This document shows, piece by piece, positions 9,605 to 20,988 of a DNA stretch of 31,398 bases. How positions within the stretch are numbered: position 1 is the first letter of the stretch; each line of letters starts with the position of its first letter. The notes beneath the pieces are model-generated. The model ran no database searches and was not told where the DNA came from. It saw nothing but the letters and a program-made list of their open reading frames with translations. The DNA comes from Lingula anatina (taxonomy: Eukaryota; Brachiopoda; Lingulata; Lingulida; Lingulidae). The stretch spans positions 44,484 to 75,881 of the forward strand of contig NW_019775967.1 of the NCBI RefSeq assembly GCF_001039355.2, in the 5' to 3' direction. The position numbers were made by a program, and so were the translations under genes.

Positions 9605-9965
9605 CCTGATATCTTGTCGCAATGCACAACATCAGAGACGACGAATTCAAAACGCCATCAAGCAGCAAGGTATTCCCACTGCAGGAAGTCAATTGCAGAC
9701 GAAATGTCCACGCTGGAGTGACATGCGCACACACTCCCTTCTCAACACGAAGGGCCTCAGATTTTAGACCCAAAATGGTTTATTCTGTGGTCTTTTATTG
9801 TGAAATTGGTTCAGTGTGATATTCACATCGTGTTGTTTTTAACAGGTTGATTTCGTGGATGCTTTCCTTTGGCCTAAAGTTATTCTATGATTATATTTTT
9901 AAACAGCTGAATTAGTCTGTCTTGTGACCTTGACATTGTACACTTTCATAAAAATTTCATGCACG
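9605..9965. promoter_or_regulatory. Shared bidirectional promoter / 5' UTR region of ankyrin/GH20 and GLRX5
   Basis: Only 361 bp separate the two divergent start codons (9604 minus, 9966 plus). The left two thirds contain more CpG than the surrounding AT-rich DNA. I see no clear TATA box positioned for either gene, consistent with a housekeeping-type divergent promoter. The exact transcription starts cannot be placed from sequence. The region is also present in the second copy (15108-15460). Confidence 0.6.
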
Positions 9966-11292
9966 ATGTCGGCGGTAACAAGATTATTTCTGTCGTCAAC
10001 ACGTCCCACTGGTGCACTCAAATTCATAAGGGCTACATTTGCTACTCAGCCAGGGAGCAAAGAACACATCGAAAGTCTTATAAAAGACAAAAAACTGGTA
10101 GTATTTATGAAGGGCACCCCTGACGCTCCACAGTGCGGGTTCAGTAATGCGGTTGTTCAGATTTTAAGATTCCATGGCGTGAACGAATTTGATTCATATA
10201 ACGTTTTACAGGATGAAAATGTCAGACAAGGTCAGTGAACGCAACCTGTGTGTTATGCAGACTGTTTAACTTTAGATTTTGTTTTTTATTTCTGGGATTC
10301 GAGTCTGATAACTATTTGAAAGACCTCTTTCAAAAATGGGGTGGGTGGGTTACATGGCATATGAAATGATAGCTGGAAATTGAAATGGTGACTTGTGTCG
10401 AAAAACAGATGGATGAATTATTATTATTATTATTATTTTGACTATTCCATAGTAGGTTTCCTTTCTGTCTCCCCAGTAGAAACTTTATTTATCTCATTAT
10501 ATCATGAAAAAGGGAGAGAAAATAACATATAACTGCCAAACAAAATGAAACCTCAAAAATTATTTTCAAACGCCAACAGGAATAATTGAAGTTCTTAACA
10601 AATTTAAGAGGTACCTAGTACGATTAATTTTAAGAATCCGAATAGATACTACTGAGATTTTAACGTCAATTTCAGTATGGAAGTGACTGTTTGAATAATT
10701 CCATATATTGCAGGCTTAACATATTAAATGCATTCTCATGCCACCTGGTTTTTACTACCCCAATAACTTTATTAAAATTGCTAAACAAACTCAAAATTTG
10801 CTAGCCATTTTTGTTATTCATCAGATATACCTATTTTGGAAGGGATAAGTTATAAAAAATACTGCAAAAGTATTATAATAATAACAGTAATTTACCAGTT
10901 ATGTTAATTTACTTTGAGCAAAGTTTTATTTTTGATTGATATGATAATCAAGTTTAAGTATTTTGTAATACAAAAAAGAAAGTTTCAATGATCTGTATAC
11001 TTAACTAGTAGTATATTTCCACATTTTCCTCTTGATAGGCCTAACTATACTTTTAAATTGAGAGCTGAAAGTTGCAGAAAATGTCATTGATTATAGTCAA
11101 GTTTCTGTTACTTTTCTAGGCATCAAAGACTACAGTAATTGGCCCACCATCCCACAAGTTTACATCAATGGGGAATTCATAGGAGGCACGGATATCATGA
11201 TTGAAATGCATAAAAATGGAGAGCTGATTGAAGAGCTTGAAAAAATTGGTATTCGCTCAGATTTATTAGACAATCCAGACAAACAAGCGTGA
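9966..11292 (+). CDS. GLRX5: Glutaredoxin-5, mitochondrial monothiol glutaredoxin (copy 1)
   Basis: Two exons, 9966-10230 and 11120-11292, join in phase 1 across G|GTCAGT...CTAG|GC to give 145 residues, close to the family's usual length (~150-160). An N-terminal segment rich in Arg, Ser and Thr and lacking acidic residues ([14 protein letters not shown]) suits a mitochondrial presequence. The glutaredoxin fold carries MKGTP (48-52), the CGFS active site (57-60), WPTIPQVYI (96-104) and GGTD (110-113), which bind glutathione and the 2Fe-2S cluster. The family transfers Fe-S clusters from the ISCU scaffold in mitochondria. An in-frame GTG-started extension at 9924 is not a eukaryotic start; ATG 9966 has A at -3. 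It lies head-to-head with the ankyrin/GH20 gene. Confidence 0.96.
10231..11119 (+). other. GLRX5 intron (copy 1) with (ATT)n microsatellite
   Basis: An 889-bp phase-1 intron with a GTCAGT donor and a TTTCTAG acceptor. A short (ATT)n tract lies at about 10417-10437, which is more than doubled in copy 2. Confidence 0.9.
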
Positions 11293-11560
11293 TACATGTA
11301 GTCTGAAGCAGTGATGGAGTGGAAGGATGCTGTTACACATTGTCTGGGGGACTTAAATCCAGGTTTTCACCCCAGAGGAGGATTATAATCCATACAAACA
11401 ACATGGCATGCATTAGGAATGACAAATCTGAAAATAGAAAGAGATATTGGGCTCGTTTTTGAACAAGTGTAAGATAGGATTGGTTTCTCACCCAGAGGGA
11501 TTTTAATTTAATAAAAAAGGAGTACTAGTATGTCTGAACACTGAACATAATTATTGAAAC

Positions 11561-11566
11561 AATAAA
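11561..11566 (+). other. GLRX5 polyadenylation signal (copy 1)
   Basis: AATAAA lies about 270 bp after the GLRX5 stop. A second AATAAA at about 11510 could be used instead. Confidence 0.5.
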
Positions 11567-12365
11567 ATAGAACAATCCGCAAAGGTTATGTAATCCAATA
11601 CTCACAGCAAAGACACCTGGTTAGCCTGAACAGCATTGTTTAATAGTAATTATGTGTTAGTATTGTTACTCTTATTTGTTCCTTATATATTTTATTTTAT
11701 TAAGACGGCATAGACAAACTGAAGTAGCACAAGTGTACTAACAAACAAGTGCATGTTATTAATCTCATTTTAATGCCAAAGTGTTGTTTATAGATTGAAA
11801 AATGATATTGTATTTTAAAAAGCACATTATATAAATTCCATTTTTGTAAGGCTTCATAACTTGGGAGGTTTTATGGTTAAAAAAAAATTCAGGGTTAAAG
11901 GTTTTTAAGGAAACATATGAAGTAAATGCGCTTTAGTTAAAAATATGTGTCAGTTTCTTACACAAAACCAGTAATATCCATATGTCAAAAAGATTTGAAA
12001 GTTTTTTTAAATGAACAGATATTAATGTCTTGCAACAGAGCAAAAAGGATTCAAATCTGTACTTGCAGAATTTTGGTGCTAAATTTGACGTAGTTACTAG
12101 TATTTTCCCTTTGGTCCATATCATAGAGAAAGTAAACAAAACTATCTGCAAATATTATTTTATGGGAAATAATATTTAAAAACTGGGATGATTCTGTAGG
12201 TTACACTATTTGCAACAGTATTGTGGCATTTGACGACGATTTCACATAAAGACTCTTCATATGCATCTTTAATAGTTGTATTTGTAATCTTCCTTTGAAT
12301 AACCCCTGTAAAATATAAAAGTTGATATTAGATGTACTGACCTACCCCCTGGCAAAGACTAAGAG
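11567..12365. other. AT-rich GLRX5 3' flank, no gene seen
   Basis: It has no recognisable coding exon, RNA gene or repeat beyond A/T tracts. Short open frames here are frequently interrupted and are not shared in length with copy 2. Confidence 0.6.
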
Positions 12366-12593
12366 ACCATTCCCAGAGACTATCGAACTATCTCCAAGGG
12401 GATTCTCTCTTAATTGCAATTAACTAAAGTGGCTTAAATGTCTGTCATGCCTACTGAAGCTGATAGGGGGTAATTAACTATCGTTTAGCAACTTAAGTAG
12501 GCGTGCCAGACATCTTGAAAGCAAATTAACGAGAAACCCTGTGGAGATGGACCGATCTTGTTAGATCGATCTAGGAATGGGAACCCAGTCTGT
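12366..12593. mobile_element. Palindromic MITE-like element downstream of GLRX5 (copy 1)
   Basis: Imperfect long inverted repeat: CTTAATTGCAATTAACTAAA, GGCTTAAATGTCTGTCATGC and CTACTGAAGCTGATAG on the left match the reverse complement of GTTTAGCAACTTAAGTAGGC, GTGCCAGACATCTTGAAAGC and AAATTAACGAG on the right. One end is GACCATTCCCAGAG and the other ends in TAGATCGATCT...GGGAACCC. The same pair of ends is found on the element at 26527-26770 in opposite orientation. Confidence 0.7.
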
Positions 12594-13398
12594 GATGTGT
12601 TTGGCTTACAGCTGCTCACAGTACAACAGTTCATTCCGTACACAGAAACCTCAGAAGTGCGTAGCCACCCAGTGTCCCAGCATTGCCACCAGACAGATAC
12701 CATACTACAACTTTTACGTAACAGTCTCAGGTCACAGCTGTATCACAGACTAATCTCTAGTGCATAGCAAGGCTAAACATATTTTTTTCATTTGTATTAT
12801 GGATAATTTAGAATGCTTTCTTGTTTTTAAAACTGTTTAAAATATAAAATATGAATTTTATTTATTTTTTTTCGTTTACAAAAGTGAACTCTGAACACAA
12901 TAATGATAGTTATACAGCAAAGTCTGAAATAATTTCTGGCTCAGTTACAAGGTATGTACAGTGTAACAGCCAAGCTGTTTCTTGTATCAATATAGATGTG
13001 ATGTTCTGGTATATTTTTCAAAGCACATGATACTAAGACATCCGAATTCCTCAATTTTTACACACTACATCAGATTCAAGGGATGTAAATTTTGTATAGA
13101 CTTTCAGTTAAGTTGATTGATAGATGTTAGCTTGTTGAAAAAAGAACAAGAGTGATTGACTGAGAATTAACTGTCCCACCCCATTGACTGTTTGTCACTG
13201 ATTGCTATACTCTCTTTCTCTCTGTTAAACTTATATAATTCCTATAAACTGAGAAGTGATGCTATAAAACTATACTACATAAACTATATAAAGAATACTA
13301 GAATCTTGCTACTCTTCACAAGTTGGTTACCTTCGCCTTCACATATTTTTCATTCTGCCTCAACAGCATAAAAAATATACTCAAATGCAATCATTTGT

Positions 13399-13467
<69 letters not shown>

Positions 13468-14452
13468 CTCCTCCCATTCTGATAACCTATTGGACATGGC
13501 ATGCCTAGTATACAATAAATGTATACATTGTCCTCTAGAAAGAGAAAACAATAATTTGTGTTCATGGATTGGATCTCTGATTTTTCATACTTTTAAAACT
13601 TTTAAATTGTTTTCTTAGTTTTTTCATTGACAAAATTAAAAGGCAGACACTAAGTAACATGAAGGTGCCATTCTACTTACCTAAATCCATATTTGAACAA
13701 AATATAGTTTCCACACAAATGCTACTGATTTTCCTATAACCCTTAATACGAAGTACACATAAATTTGCTGTACATAATTTTTTTTTAAGTCGCCTGCTTT
13801 ATAACCATATTAAAATAATAAATGTAACAATGGTCCTAAAGTTGATTAAAAACTACCACTAGGTGTCAGCACCTTACATTTCTTAAGGACAGAGCTTAAT
13901 TTCTTTTTTATCAGAAGAAGCATGGCATGTATCAATGTAGATAAAAGTATCAAAATTATCCATTGTTAAATATAATATAAAGGAACATAAATGTTATTAA
14001 TATTGTCTTTATAATAGTGTGCATGTGTATCACAGAGGGATATAACACCCTTTAAAATTAATGATATTTAGTCATGATTCTTGCTCACAAATTTTTTAAG
14101 TGAAAATATACTGAAACCATGTAACCATTCACTCAAATTGCGCCAAGGGGAGGGGTTCTTTTACACAAGGCAACACTGGGTATCTTTGTGTTTATAATTC
14201 TACAAATTGTTGAGAAAAGCAATAAATAAATAAAAATGTAAATAAAAAATGTAAATAAAAACACTTGTTGTATGTCTTTGCCCCAGAATCTAATTAATAA
14301 TGCAATTAAGCATTATCAAGAGTTCATAAAATTATAAGGCTTAAAAGTTTCATAAAAATTTTGAAACATTTCTTGCAACAATACCAGTAGTCTATATGGA
14401 TCAATTTTGATACAATTACTAGAGTGAAAATATTAAGGTAGTCCTCTCATAT
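12594..14452. repeat. GLRX5 downstream flank with (AT)32 microsatellite (copy 1)
   Basis: A perfect (AT)n tract runs 13401-13464 within otherwise AT-rich intergenic sequence. I see no exon. Open frames of Tyr-Ile repeats across the tract are artefacts. The final 15 bases (14438-14452) after the end of homology have no match in copy 2 and are probably the ragged end of a contig. Confidence 0.8.
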
Positions 14453-14453
14453 N
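14453..14453. other. Single ambiguous base at the copy junction (probable scaffold join)
   Basis: One 'n' stands at the join between the two 5.5-kb copies, and sequence homologous to 8937 onward restarts at 14454. Some scaffolders insert a single lower-case n where two contigs are predicted to overlap but could not be merged. Confidence 0.85.
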
Positions 14454-14563
14454 TATTAAGTAGCAACCCTGTACATATAGGCAGCTGAAGGGCCAGCAGT
14501 TATAAATAAAATACAACTACTCTTTGTAAAAGTGAATTAGAGAGCATTCAGATAAAAGCATCA

Positions 14564-14770
14564 TACTAGTTGGGATGGTTCAAATCTGTTGTGGCTCTTG
14601 CTAAGTGCAATCAGGTTAACTAAATGACACACCCCCTTGAGCAGAGAGGTGATTAGCCAAGTGCACGCGAATTACCTCTAGCTGGTTGAGGAGGTGTGTC
14701 TGACATTTGAGGTCATTTCACTGATTGCACTTAGCAGTTATCTACCACAGATCTGGGCCGATCCAACTGT
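14564..14770. mobile_element. Palindromic MITE-like element (copy 2 of 9043-9260)
   Basis: Same element at the same position in the duplicated unit, with small deletions in the centre and right end (for example the CATTGCA segment is missing). Confidence 0.7.
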
Positions 14771-15001
14771 GTGCCTACCTGAATGGGGTCTTACTGTGTA
14801 TTTAAACTATTCAGTCAAATAAAAGACACCACAGAATAATACCGTTAATTATTAAGAATGAAAGGACAAACTCAAGAATAATTTGACATGGGCGGTTTTC
14901 TGCATGATTAAAATATCAATATTAACAGATATTTTTTCTGCTGTCATTATTTATCTATGAACTTACAGAAAATCTTTGGAGGAAATATTCAAACGACAAA
15001 C

Positions 15002-15107
15002 CTGAATCACACGCCGACAGTACTGTTCGTACAATGTCAGTGCGTTGTGCTATGATAGCATCTTTTAAAGAGTTGTCCGCTTCGGCTATCAATGCCCCTT
15101 CCAACAT
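15002..15107 (-). pseudogene. Orphan copy of ankyrin/GH20 exon 1
   Basis: Same 35-codon open frame, start codon (15107) and CAG|GTTTGT donor as 9499-9604, with one replacement (Glu11 to Asp, GAG to GAC) and synonymous changes. No downstream exons of the gene follow on the minus strand; going left the sequence is copy 1's GLRX5 flank. It is either the allele of exon 1 (assembly artefact) or a truncated gene fragment. I favour the former. Confidence 0.75.
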
Positions 15108-15460
15108 CCTGATATCTTGTCGCAATGCACTACATCAGAGACGACGAATTCAAAACGCCATCAAGGTATTCCCACTGCAGGAAGTCAATGCAGACGAAAT
15201 GTCCACGCTGGAGTGACATGCGCACACGCTCCCTTCTCAACACGAAGGGCCTCAGATTTTAGACCCAAAATGGTTTATTCTGTGGTCTTTTATTGTGAAA
15301 TTGGTTCAGTGTGATATTCACATAGTGTTGTTTTTAATAGGTTGATTTCGTGGATGCTTTCCTTTGGCCTAAAGTTATTTTATGATTATATTTTTAAACA
15401 GCTGAATTAGTCTGTCTTGTGACCTTGACATTGTACACTTTCATAAAAATTTCATGCACG
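15108..15460. promoter_or_regulatory. Divergent promoter region (copy 2)
   Basis: Second copy of the 9605-9965 interval with short deletions (for example loss of a CAGCAAG stretch and a T near the Cys-Arg-Arg region). Confidence 0.55.
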
Positions 15461-15908
15461 ATGTCGGCGGTAACAAGATTATTTCTGTCGTCAACACGTC
15501 CCACTGGTGCACTCAAATTCATAAGGGCTACATTTGCTACTCAGCCAGGGAGCAAAGAACACATCGAAAGTCTTATAAAAGACAAAAAACTGGTAGTATT
15601 TATGAAGGGCACCCCTGACGCTCCACAGTGCGGGTTCAGTAATGCGGTTGTTCAGATTTTAAGATTCCATGGCGTGAACGAATTTGATTCATATAACGTT
15701 TTACAGGATGAAAATGTCAGACAAGGTCAGTGAACGCAACCTGTGTGTTATGCAGACTGTTTAACCTTAGATTTTTTTTATTTCTGGGACTCGAGTCTGA
15801 TAACTATTTGAAAGACCTCTTTCAAAAATGGGGTGGGTGGGTGACATGGCATATGAAATGATAGCTGGAAATTGAAATGGTGACTTGTGTCAAAAAACAG
15901 ATGGATAA

Positions 15909-15950
<42 letters not shown>

Positions 15951-16801
15951 TTGACTATTCCATAGTAGGTTTCCTTTCTGTCTCCCCAGTAGAAACTTTA
16001 TTTATCTCATTATATCATGAAAAAGGGAGAGAAAATAACATATAACTGCCAAACAAAATGAAGCCTCAAAAATTATTTTCAAACGCCAACAGGAATAATT
16101 GAAGTTCTTAACAAATTTAAGAGGTACCTAGTATGATTAATTTTAAGAATCCGAATAGATACTACTGAGATTTTGTCAATTTCAGTATGGAACTGACTAT
16201 TTGAATAATTCCATATATTGCAGGCTTAACATATTAAATGCATTCTCATGCCACCTGGTTTTTACTACCCCAATAACTTTATAAAAATTGCTAAACAAAC
16301 TCAAAATTTGCTAGCCATTTTTGTTATTCATCAGAAATACCTATTTTGGAAGGGATAAGTTATAAAAAATACTGCAAAAGTATTATAATAATAACAATAA
16401 TTTCCCAGTTATGTTAATTTACTTTGAGCAAAGTTTTATTTTTGATTGATATGATAATCAAGTTAAAGTATTTTGTAATACAAAAAAGAAAGTTTCAATG
16501 ATCTGTATGCTTACTAGTAGTATATTTCCACATTTTCCTCTTGATAGGCCTAACTATACTTTTAAATTGAGAGCTGAAAGTTGCAGAAAATGTCATTGAT
16601 TATAGTCAAGTTTCTGTTACTTTTCTAGGCATCAAAGACTACAGTAATTGGCCCACCATCCCACAAGTTTACATTAATGGAGAATTCATAGGAGGCACGG
16701 ATATCATGATTGAAATGCATAAAAATGGAGAGCTGATTGAAGAGCTTGAAAAAATTGGTATTCGCTCAGATTTATTAGACAATCCAGACAAACAGGCATG
16801 A
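15461..16801 (+). CDS. GLRX5: Glutaredoxin-5 (copy 2, protein-identical)
   Basis: Exons 15461-15725 and 16629-16801 encode the same 145 residues as copy 1, with CGFS at 57-60, WPTIPQ at 96-101 and GGTD at 110-113. Exon 1 is identical in DNA; exon 2 differs only at synonymous positions (ATC/ATT, GGG/GGA, CAA/CAG, GCG/GCA). Start and splice sites are conserved. Identity of the protein with a diverged intron is what two alleles, or a very recent duplicate under purifying selection, would show. The single-n junction favours alleles. Confidence 0.93.
15726..16628 (+). other. GLRX5 intron (copy 2) with expanded (ATT)n
   Basis: The (ATT)n tract at about 15909-15952 is roughly twice as long as in copy 1. 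The rest aligns with scattered SNPs and indels. Confidence 0.9.
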
Positions 16802-17060
16802 TACATGTAGTCTGAAGCAGTGATGGATTGGAAGGATGCTGTTACACATTGTCTGGGGGACTTTAATCCAGGTTTTCACCCCAGAGGAGGATTATAATCC
16901 ATACAAACAACATGGCATGCATTAGGAATGACAAATCTGAAAAAGAGAGAGATATTTGACTTGTTTTTGAACAAGTGTAAGAGAGGATTGGTTTCTCACC
17001 CACAGATTTTAATTTAATAAAAAAGGAGTATGTCTGAACACTGAACATAATTATTGAAAC

Positions 17061-17066
17061 AATAAA
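17061..17066 (+). other. GLRX5 polyadenylation signal (copy 2)
   Basis: AATAAA at the position equivalent to 11561-11566. Confidence 0.5.
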
Positions 17067-17859
17067 ATAGAACAATCTGCAAAGATTATGTAATCCAATA
17101 CTCACAGCAAAGACACCTGGATAGCCTGAACAGCATTGTTTAATAGTAATTATGTGTTAGTATTGTTACTCTTATTTGTTCCTTATATATTTTATTTTAT
17201 TAAGACGGCATAGACAAACTGAAGTAGCACAAGTGTACTAACAAACAAATGCATGTTATTAATCTCATTTTAATGCCAATATGGTGTTTATAGATTAAAA
17301 TGAAATTGCATTTTAAAAAGCACATTATATAAATTCCATTTTTGTAAGGCTTCATAACTTGGGAGGTTTTATGGTTTAAAAAAAAACAGGGTTAAGGATT
17401 TTCAAGGAAACATATGAAGTAAATGCGCTTTAGTTAAAAATATGTGTCAGTTTCTTACACAAAACCAATAATATCCATATGTCAAAAAGATTTTTAAAAA
17501 AATTTAAATGAACAGATATTAATGTCTTGCAACAGAGCAAAAAGGATTTAAAACTGTATTTGCAGAATTTTGGTGCTAAATTTACTAGTATTTTCCCTTT
17601 GGTCCATATCGTAGAGAAAGTAAACAAAAATATCTGAAAATATTAATAATATTATTATTTTATTGGAAATAATATTTAAAAACTTGGGTGATTCTGTAAG
17701 TTACACTATTTGCAACAGTATTGTGGTATTTGACGATGAATTCACTTTCAAAGACTATTCATATGCATCTTTAATAGTTGTATTTGTTTTCTTCCCTTGA
17801 ATAACTCCTGTAAAATATTAAAGTTGATTTTAGATGTACTGTCTTACCCCCTGGCAAAG

Positions 17860-18115
17860 ACTAAGAGACAATTCCCAGAGACTATCGTACTAACTTTGGA
17901 TTGAACTATCTCCAAGGGGATTCTCTCTTAATTGCAATTAACTAAAGAGGCTTAGATGCCTACTGAAGCTGATAGGAGGTAATTAACTATCGTTTAGCAA
18001 CTTCAGTAGGCGTGCCAGACATCTATGCCAAAAAAGCTGAAAGCAAAATAACGAGAAAGCCTGTGGAGATGGACTGATCTTGTTAGATCGATCTAGGTAT
18101 GGGAACCCAGTCTAT
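17860..18115. mobile_element. Palindromic MITE-like element downstream of GLRX5 (copy 2)
   Basis: Counterpart of 12366-12593. It has an extra TACTAACTTTGGATTG segment and a different central deletion, so the palindrome differs between copies more than the flanks do. Confidence 0.65.
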
Positions 18116-18930
18116 GATGTGTTTGGCTTACAGCTGCTCACAGTACAACAGTTCATTGCGTACACAGAAACCTCAGGAGTGCGTAGCCACCCAGTGTCCC
18201 AGCATTGCCACCAGACAGATACCATACTACAACTTTTACGTAACAGTCTCAGGTCACAGCTGTATCACAGACTAATCTTTAGTGCATAGCAAGGCAACAT
18301 ATTTTTTCATTTGTATTATGGATAATTTAGAATGCTTTCTTGTTCTTAAAACTGTTAAAAATATAAAATATGAATTTAATTTTTTTTTTTTTTTCGTTTT
18401 TATTTTTTACAAAAGTGAACTCTGAACACAAGAATGATAGTTAAACAGCAAAGTCTGAAATAATTTCTGGCTCAGTTACAAGGTATGTACAGTGTAACAG
18501 CCAAGCTGTTTCTTGTATGTATAGATGTGATGTTCTGGTATGTTTTTCAAAGTACATGATACTAAGACATCCAAATTCCCTATATTTTTACATACTACAT
18601 CAGATTCAAGGGATGTAAATTTTGTATTGACTTTCGGTTAAGTTGATTGATAGATGTTAGCTTGTTGAAAAAAGAACAAGAGTGATTGACTGAGAATTAA
18701 CAGTCCCACCCTATTGACTGTTTGTCACTGATTGCTATACATTCTTTCTCTCTGTAAAACTTATATAATTCCTATAAACTGAGAAGTGATGCTATAAAAC
18801 TATCTTATATAAACTATATAAAGAATACTAGAATCTTGCTACTCCTTTCACAAGTTGGTTACCTTCGTCTTCACATATTTTTCATTCTGCCTCAACAGCA
18901 TAAAAAATACACTCAAATGCAATCATTCAT

Positions 18931-18996
<66 letters not shown>

Positions 18997-19955
18997 CCTC
19001 CTCCCATTGTGATAACCTATTGGACATGGCATGCCTAGTATACAATAAATGTATACATTGTCCTATAGAAAGAGAAAACTTTAATTTGTTTTCATGGATT
19101 GGATCTCTGATTTTTCATACTTTTAAATTGTTTTCTTAGTTTTTTCATTGACAAAATTAAAAGGCAGACACTAAAGAAACATGAAAGTGCCATTCTACTT
19201 TAACTAAATCCATATTTGAACAAAATAGTTTCCACACAAATGCTACTGATTTTCCTATAACCCTTAACACGAAGTACACATAAATTTGCTGTACATAATT
19301 TTTTAAAGCCGCCTGCTTTATAACCTTATGAAAATAATAAATGTGTCAAGTTGATTAAAAACTACCACTAGGTGTCAGCACCTTACATTTCTTAAGGACA
19401 GAGCTTAATTTCTTTTTTATCAGAAGAAGCATGGCATGTATCAATGTAGATAAAAGTATCAAAATTATCCATTGTTAAATTATAATAAAAAGGAACAGAG
19501 ATGTTATTTATATTGTCTTTATAATAGTGTGCAGGTGTGTCCTGAGGGATATAACATCCTTTAAAATTAATGATATTTAGTCATGATTCTTGCTCACAAC
19601 TTTTTAAGTGAAAATATACTGAAACTACTGAAACCATGTAACCATTCACTCAAATTGCGCCAAGTGGAGGGGGTTCTTTTACACAAGGCAACACTGGGTA
19701 TTTCTGTGTTTATAAGTCTACAAATTGTAGAGAACAGCAATAAATAAATAAAAATGTAAATAAATTGTATAAATAAAAACACTTGTTGTATGTCTTTGCC
19801 CCAGAATCTAATTAATAATCCAATTAAGCATTATCAAGAGTTCATAAAATTATAAGGCTTAAAAGTTTCATAAAGATTTTGAAACATTTCTTGCAACAAT
19901 ACCAGTAGTCTATATGGATCAATTTTGATACAATTACTGTAGTGAAAATATTAAG
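18116..19955. repeat. GLRX5 downstream flank with (AT)31 microsatellite (copy 2)
   Basis: The (AT)n tract runs at about 18933-18994. No gene is seen. It matches 12594-14437. Confidence 0.8.
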
Positions 19956-20959
19956 TTGGAATTTAATTTATTTACTACTGTATTTTGCCATGGTTCAAAT
20001 GACATAGGGGTTTGTGGTAAAATAACTGGTTTCCCGAAAAATAGTTGAAAGACTTTAGTCATTTCAAATTATTCACACAATTTTTATGCCTGTTATAATT
20101 TTTAAGGATTATCAATCAAGGAAAATATCACATTGGTTTGATTAACATGGTACAATTAATGTGTCAATCAAAATCCATCAGCAGTAAATATGGCACAGTA
20201 TTTGACCTGTTTGATCAATGAGGTTCTTCTATAGTGTCAAATGTTTTCAAACCCGTTTCATTGCATTTGTATGCTGTTTACTGTAGCACGCCGATATTTC
20301 TTTGACCCAATTTCTGTGCATGAAATGAGATGAATAGGATTTCCAGTGTATACAAATGACGTCACAACTTACAACTAAATATGATTGGTCGACAGCCTAC
20401 GACGACATTTGCATGAGAAATATCAATGTACCCTGGAATTTTTGCAACTTTTAAGGAAAATACACCACTCGTCCAACTACTAAAGAACTATGAATTTAAA
20501 GCAACTGTGTAGCTTGAGACTGAAATGAGTTGCAATGTTGCATTAAGGCATTTTGCCCAGTAACTGCTTGTCCTTCTCTTATGCACAGATCTGCCTTGGT
20601 CTTTATTATTTGCATAATGTACATGGACTGGTGTACTGACTTGGTAGGCCATTAAGAGGCTTTGCACGTGCCCCAAATCATTCCGCGTTACTCCGGAAAT
20701 CGTTTGAAAGATTCTAAGAATATGGATTTTATAAATATAGAGCATTTCAACTTAATGTTTATATAAATATTTGAAGGTTATAATGATATGAAGTTTTCAA
20801 GTTCGCCATATAGTTCCACTGGGAAACTAGTTATGAACTCATTTATTGCGCAGGCTCAAGATGAATGAGGGTGCTGTAAGGTTACCATTTCCTGTCTGAT
20901 GAGTTGATGTTTCACGACCATTTTCTTATAAAGTATGATGGTGTACGTCAACGTATAAT
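19956..20959. other. Unique intergenic region, possible promoter of the next gene
   Basis: First unique sequence after the duplicated unit. It includes a CCAAT-type GATTGGTC (about 20382) and an ATTTGCAT octamer (about 20407), motifs that may be chance. I see no convincing exon on either strand. Confidence 0.4.
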
Positions 20960-20988
20960 ATGTCAGAGGAAGGCGAGTCAATCCAAGA
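20960..20988 (+). CDS. Candidate first coding exon of a small unrecognised gene
   Basis: ATG followed by nine codons (MSEEGESIQ) and two bases, then a strong donor GA|GTAAGTAA. It sits at the edge of a CpG-containing island-like stretch (about 20800-21370), as first exons often do. The support is the donor and context only; the short length makes chance possible. A splice to 23384 would complete the codon as Asp. Confidence 0.4.

Larger units (their letters stand above)
8937..14437. repeat. 5.5-kb unit, copy 1 (probable haplotype A)
   Basis: This stretch, from TATTGACATACTG to GTGAAAATATTAAG, aligns end to end with 14454-19955. It contains part of intron 1 and exon 1 of the ankyrin/GH20 gene, the whole GLRX5 gene and about 3 kb of 3' flank. 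Differences are scattered SNPs, short indels and microsatellite lengths. An ambiguous base follows 16 bp after the homology ends. Confidence 0.95.
14454..19955. repeat. 5.5-kb unit, copy 2 (probable haplotype B)
   Basis: It is homologous to 8937-14437 throughout. GLRX5 exon 1 is identical, exon 2 has four synonymous differences, and the ankyrin/GH20 exon 1 has one missense change. After 19955 the sequence is unique, which fits copy 2 being the start of the next contig. Confidence 0.95.

Noticed and set aside
9384-9767. Plus-strand 127-codon frame across the promoter region
   Set aside because: It is antisense to exon 1, is broken in copy 2 by indels, and shows no splice or family support.
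9573-9773. Minus-strand 66-codon frame overlapping ankyrin/GH20 exon 1
   Set aside because: It is in a different frame from the phase-consistent MLEGALI exon and lacks protein-like continuity; it is a shadow.
9924-9965. In-frame N-terminal extension of GLRX5 starting at 9924 (and 15419 in copy 2)
   Set aside because: The first codon is GTG, not ATG. Nuclear animal genes would not normally start there, and ATG 9966 gives a normal-length presequence.
12558-12767. 69-codon plus-strand frame conserved in both copies (also 18080-18289)
   Set aside because: It begins inside the palindromic element. Conservation only reflects overall similarity of the two copies, with several amino-acid changes and no bias to synonymous sites.
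13350-13618. Frames with Tyr-Ile repeats on both strands (also at 18855-19139)
   Set aside because: They are translations of the (AT)n microsatellite.
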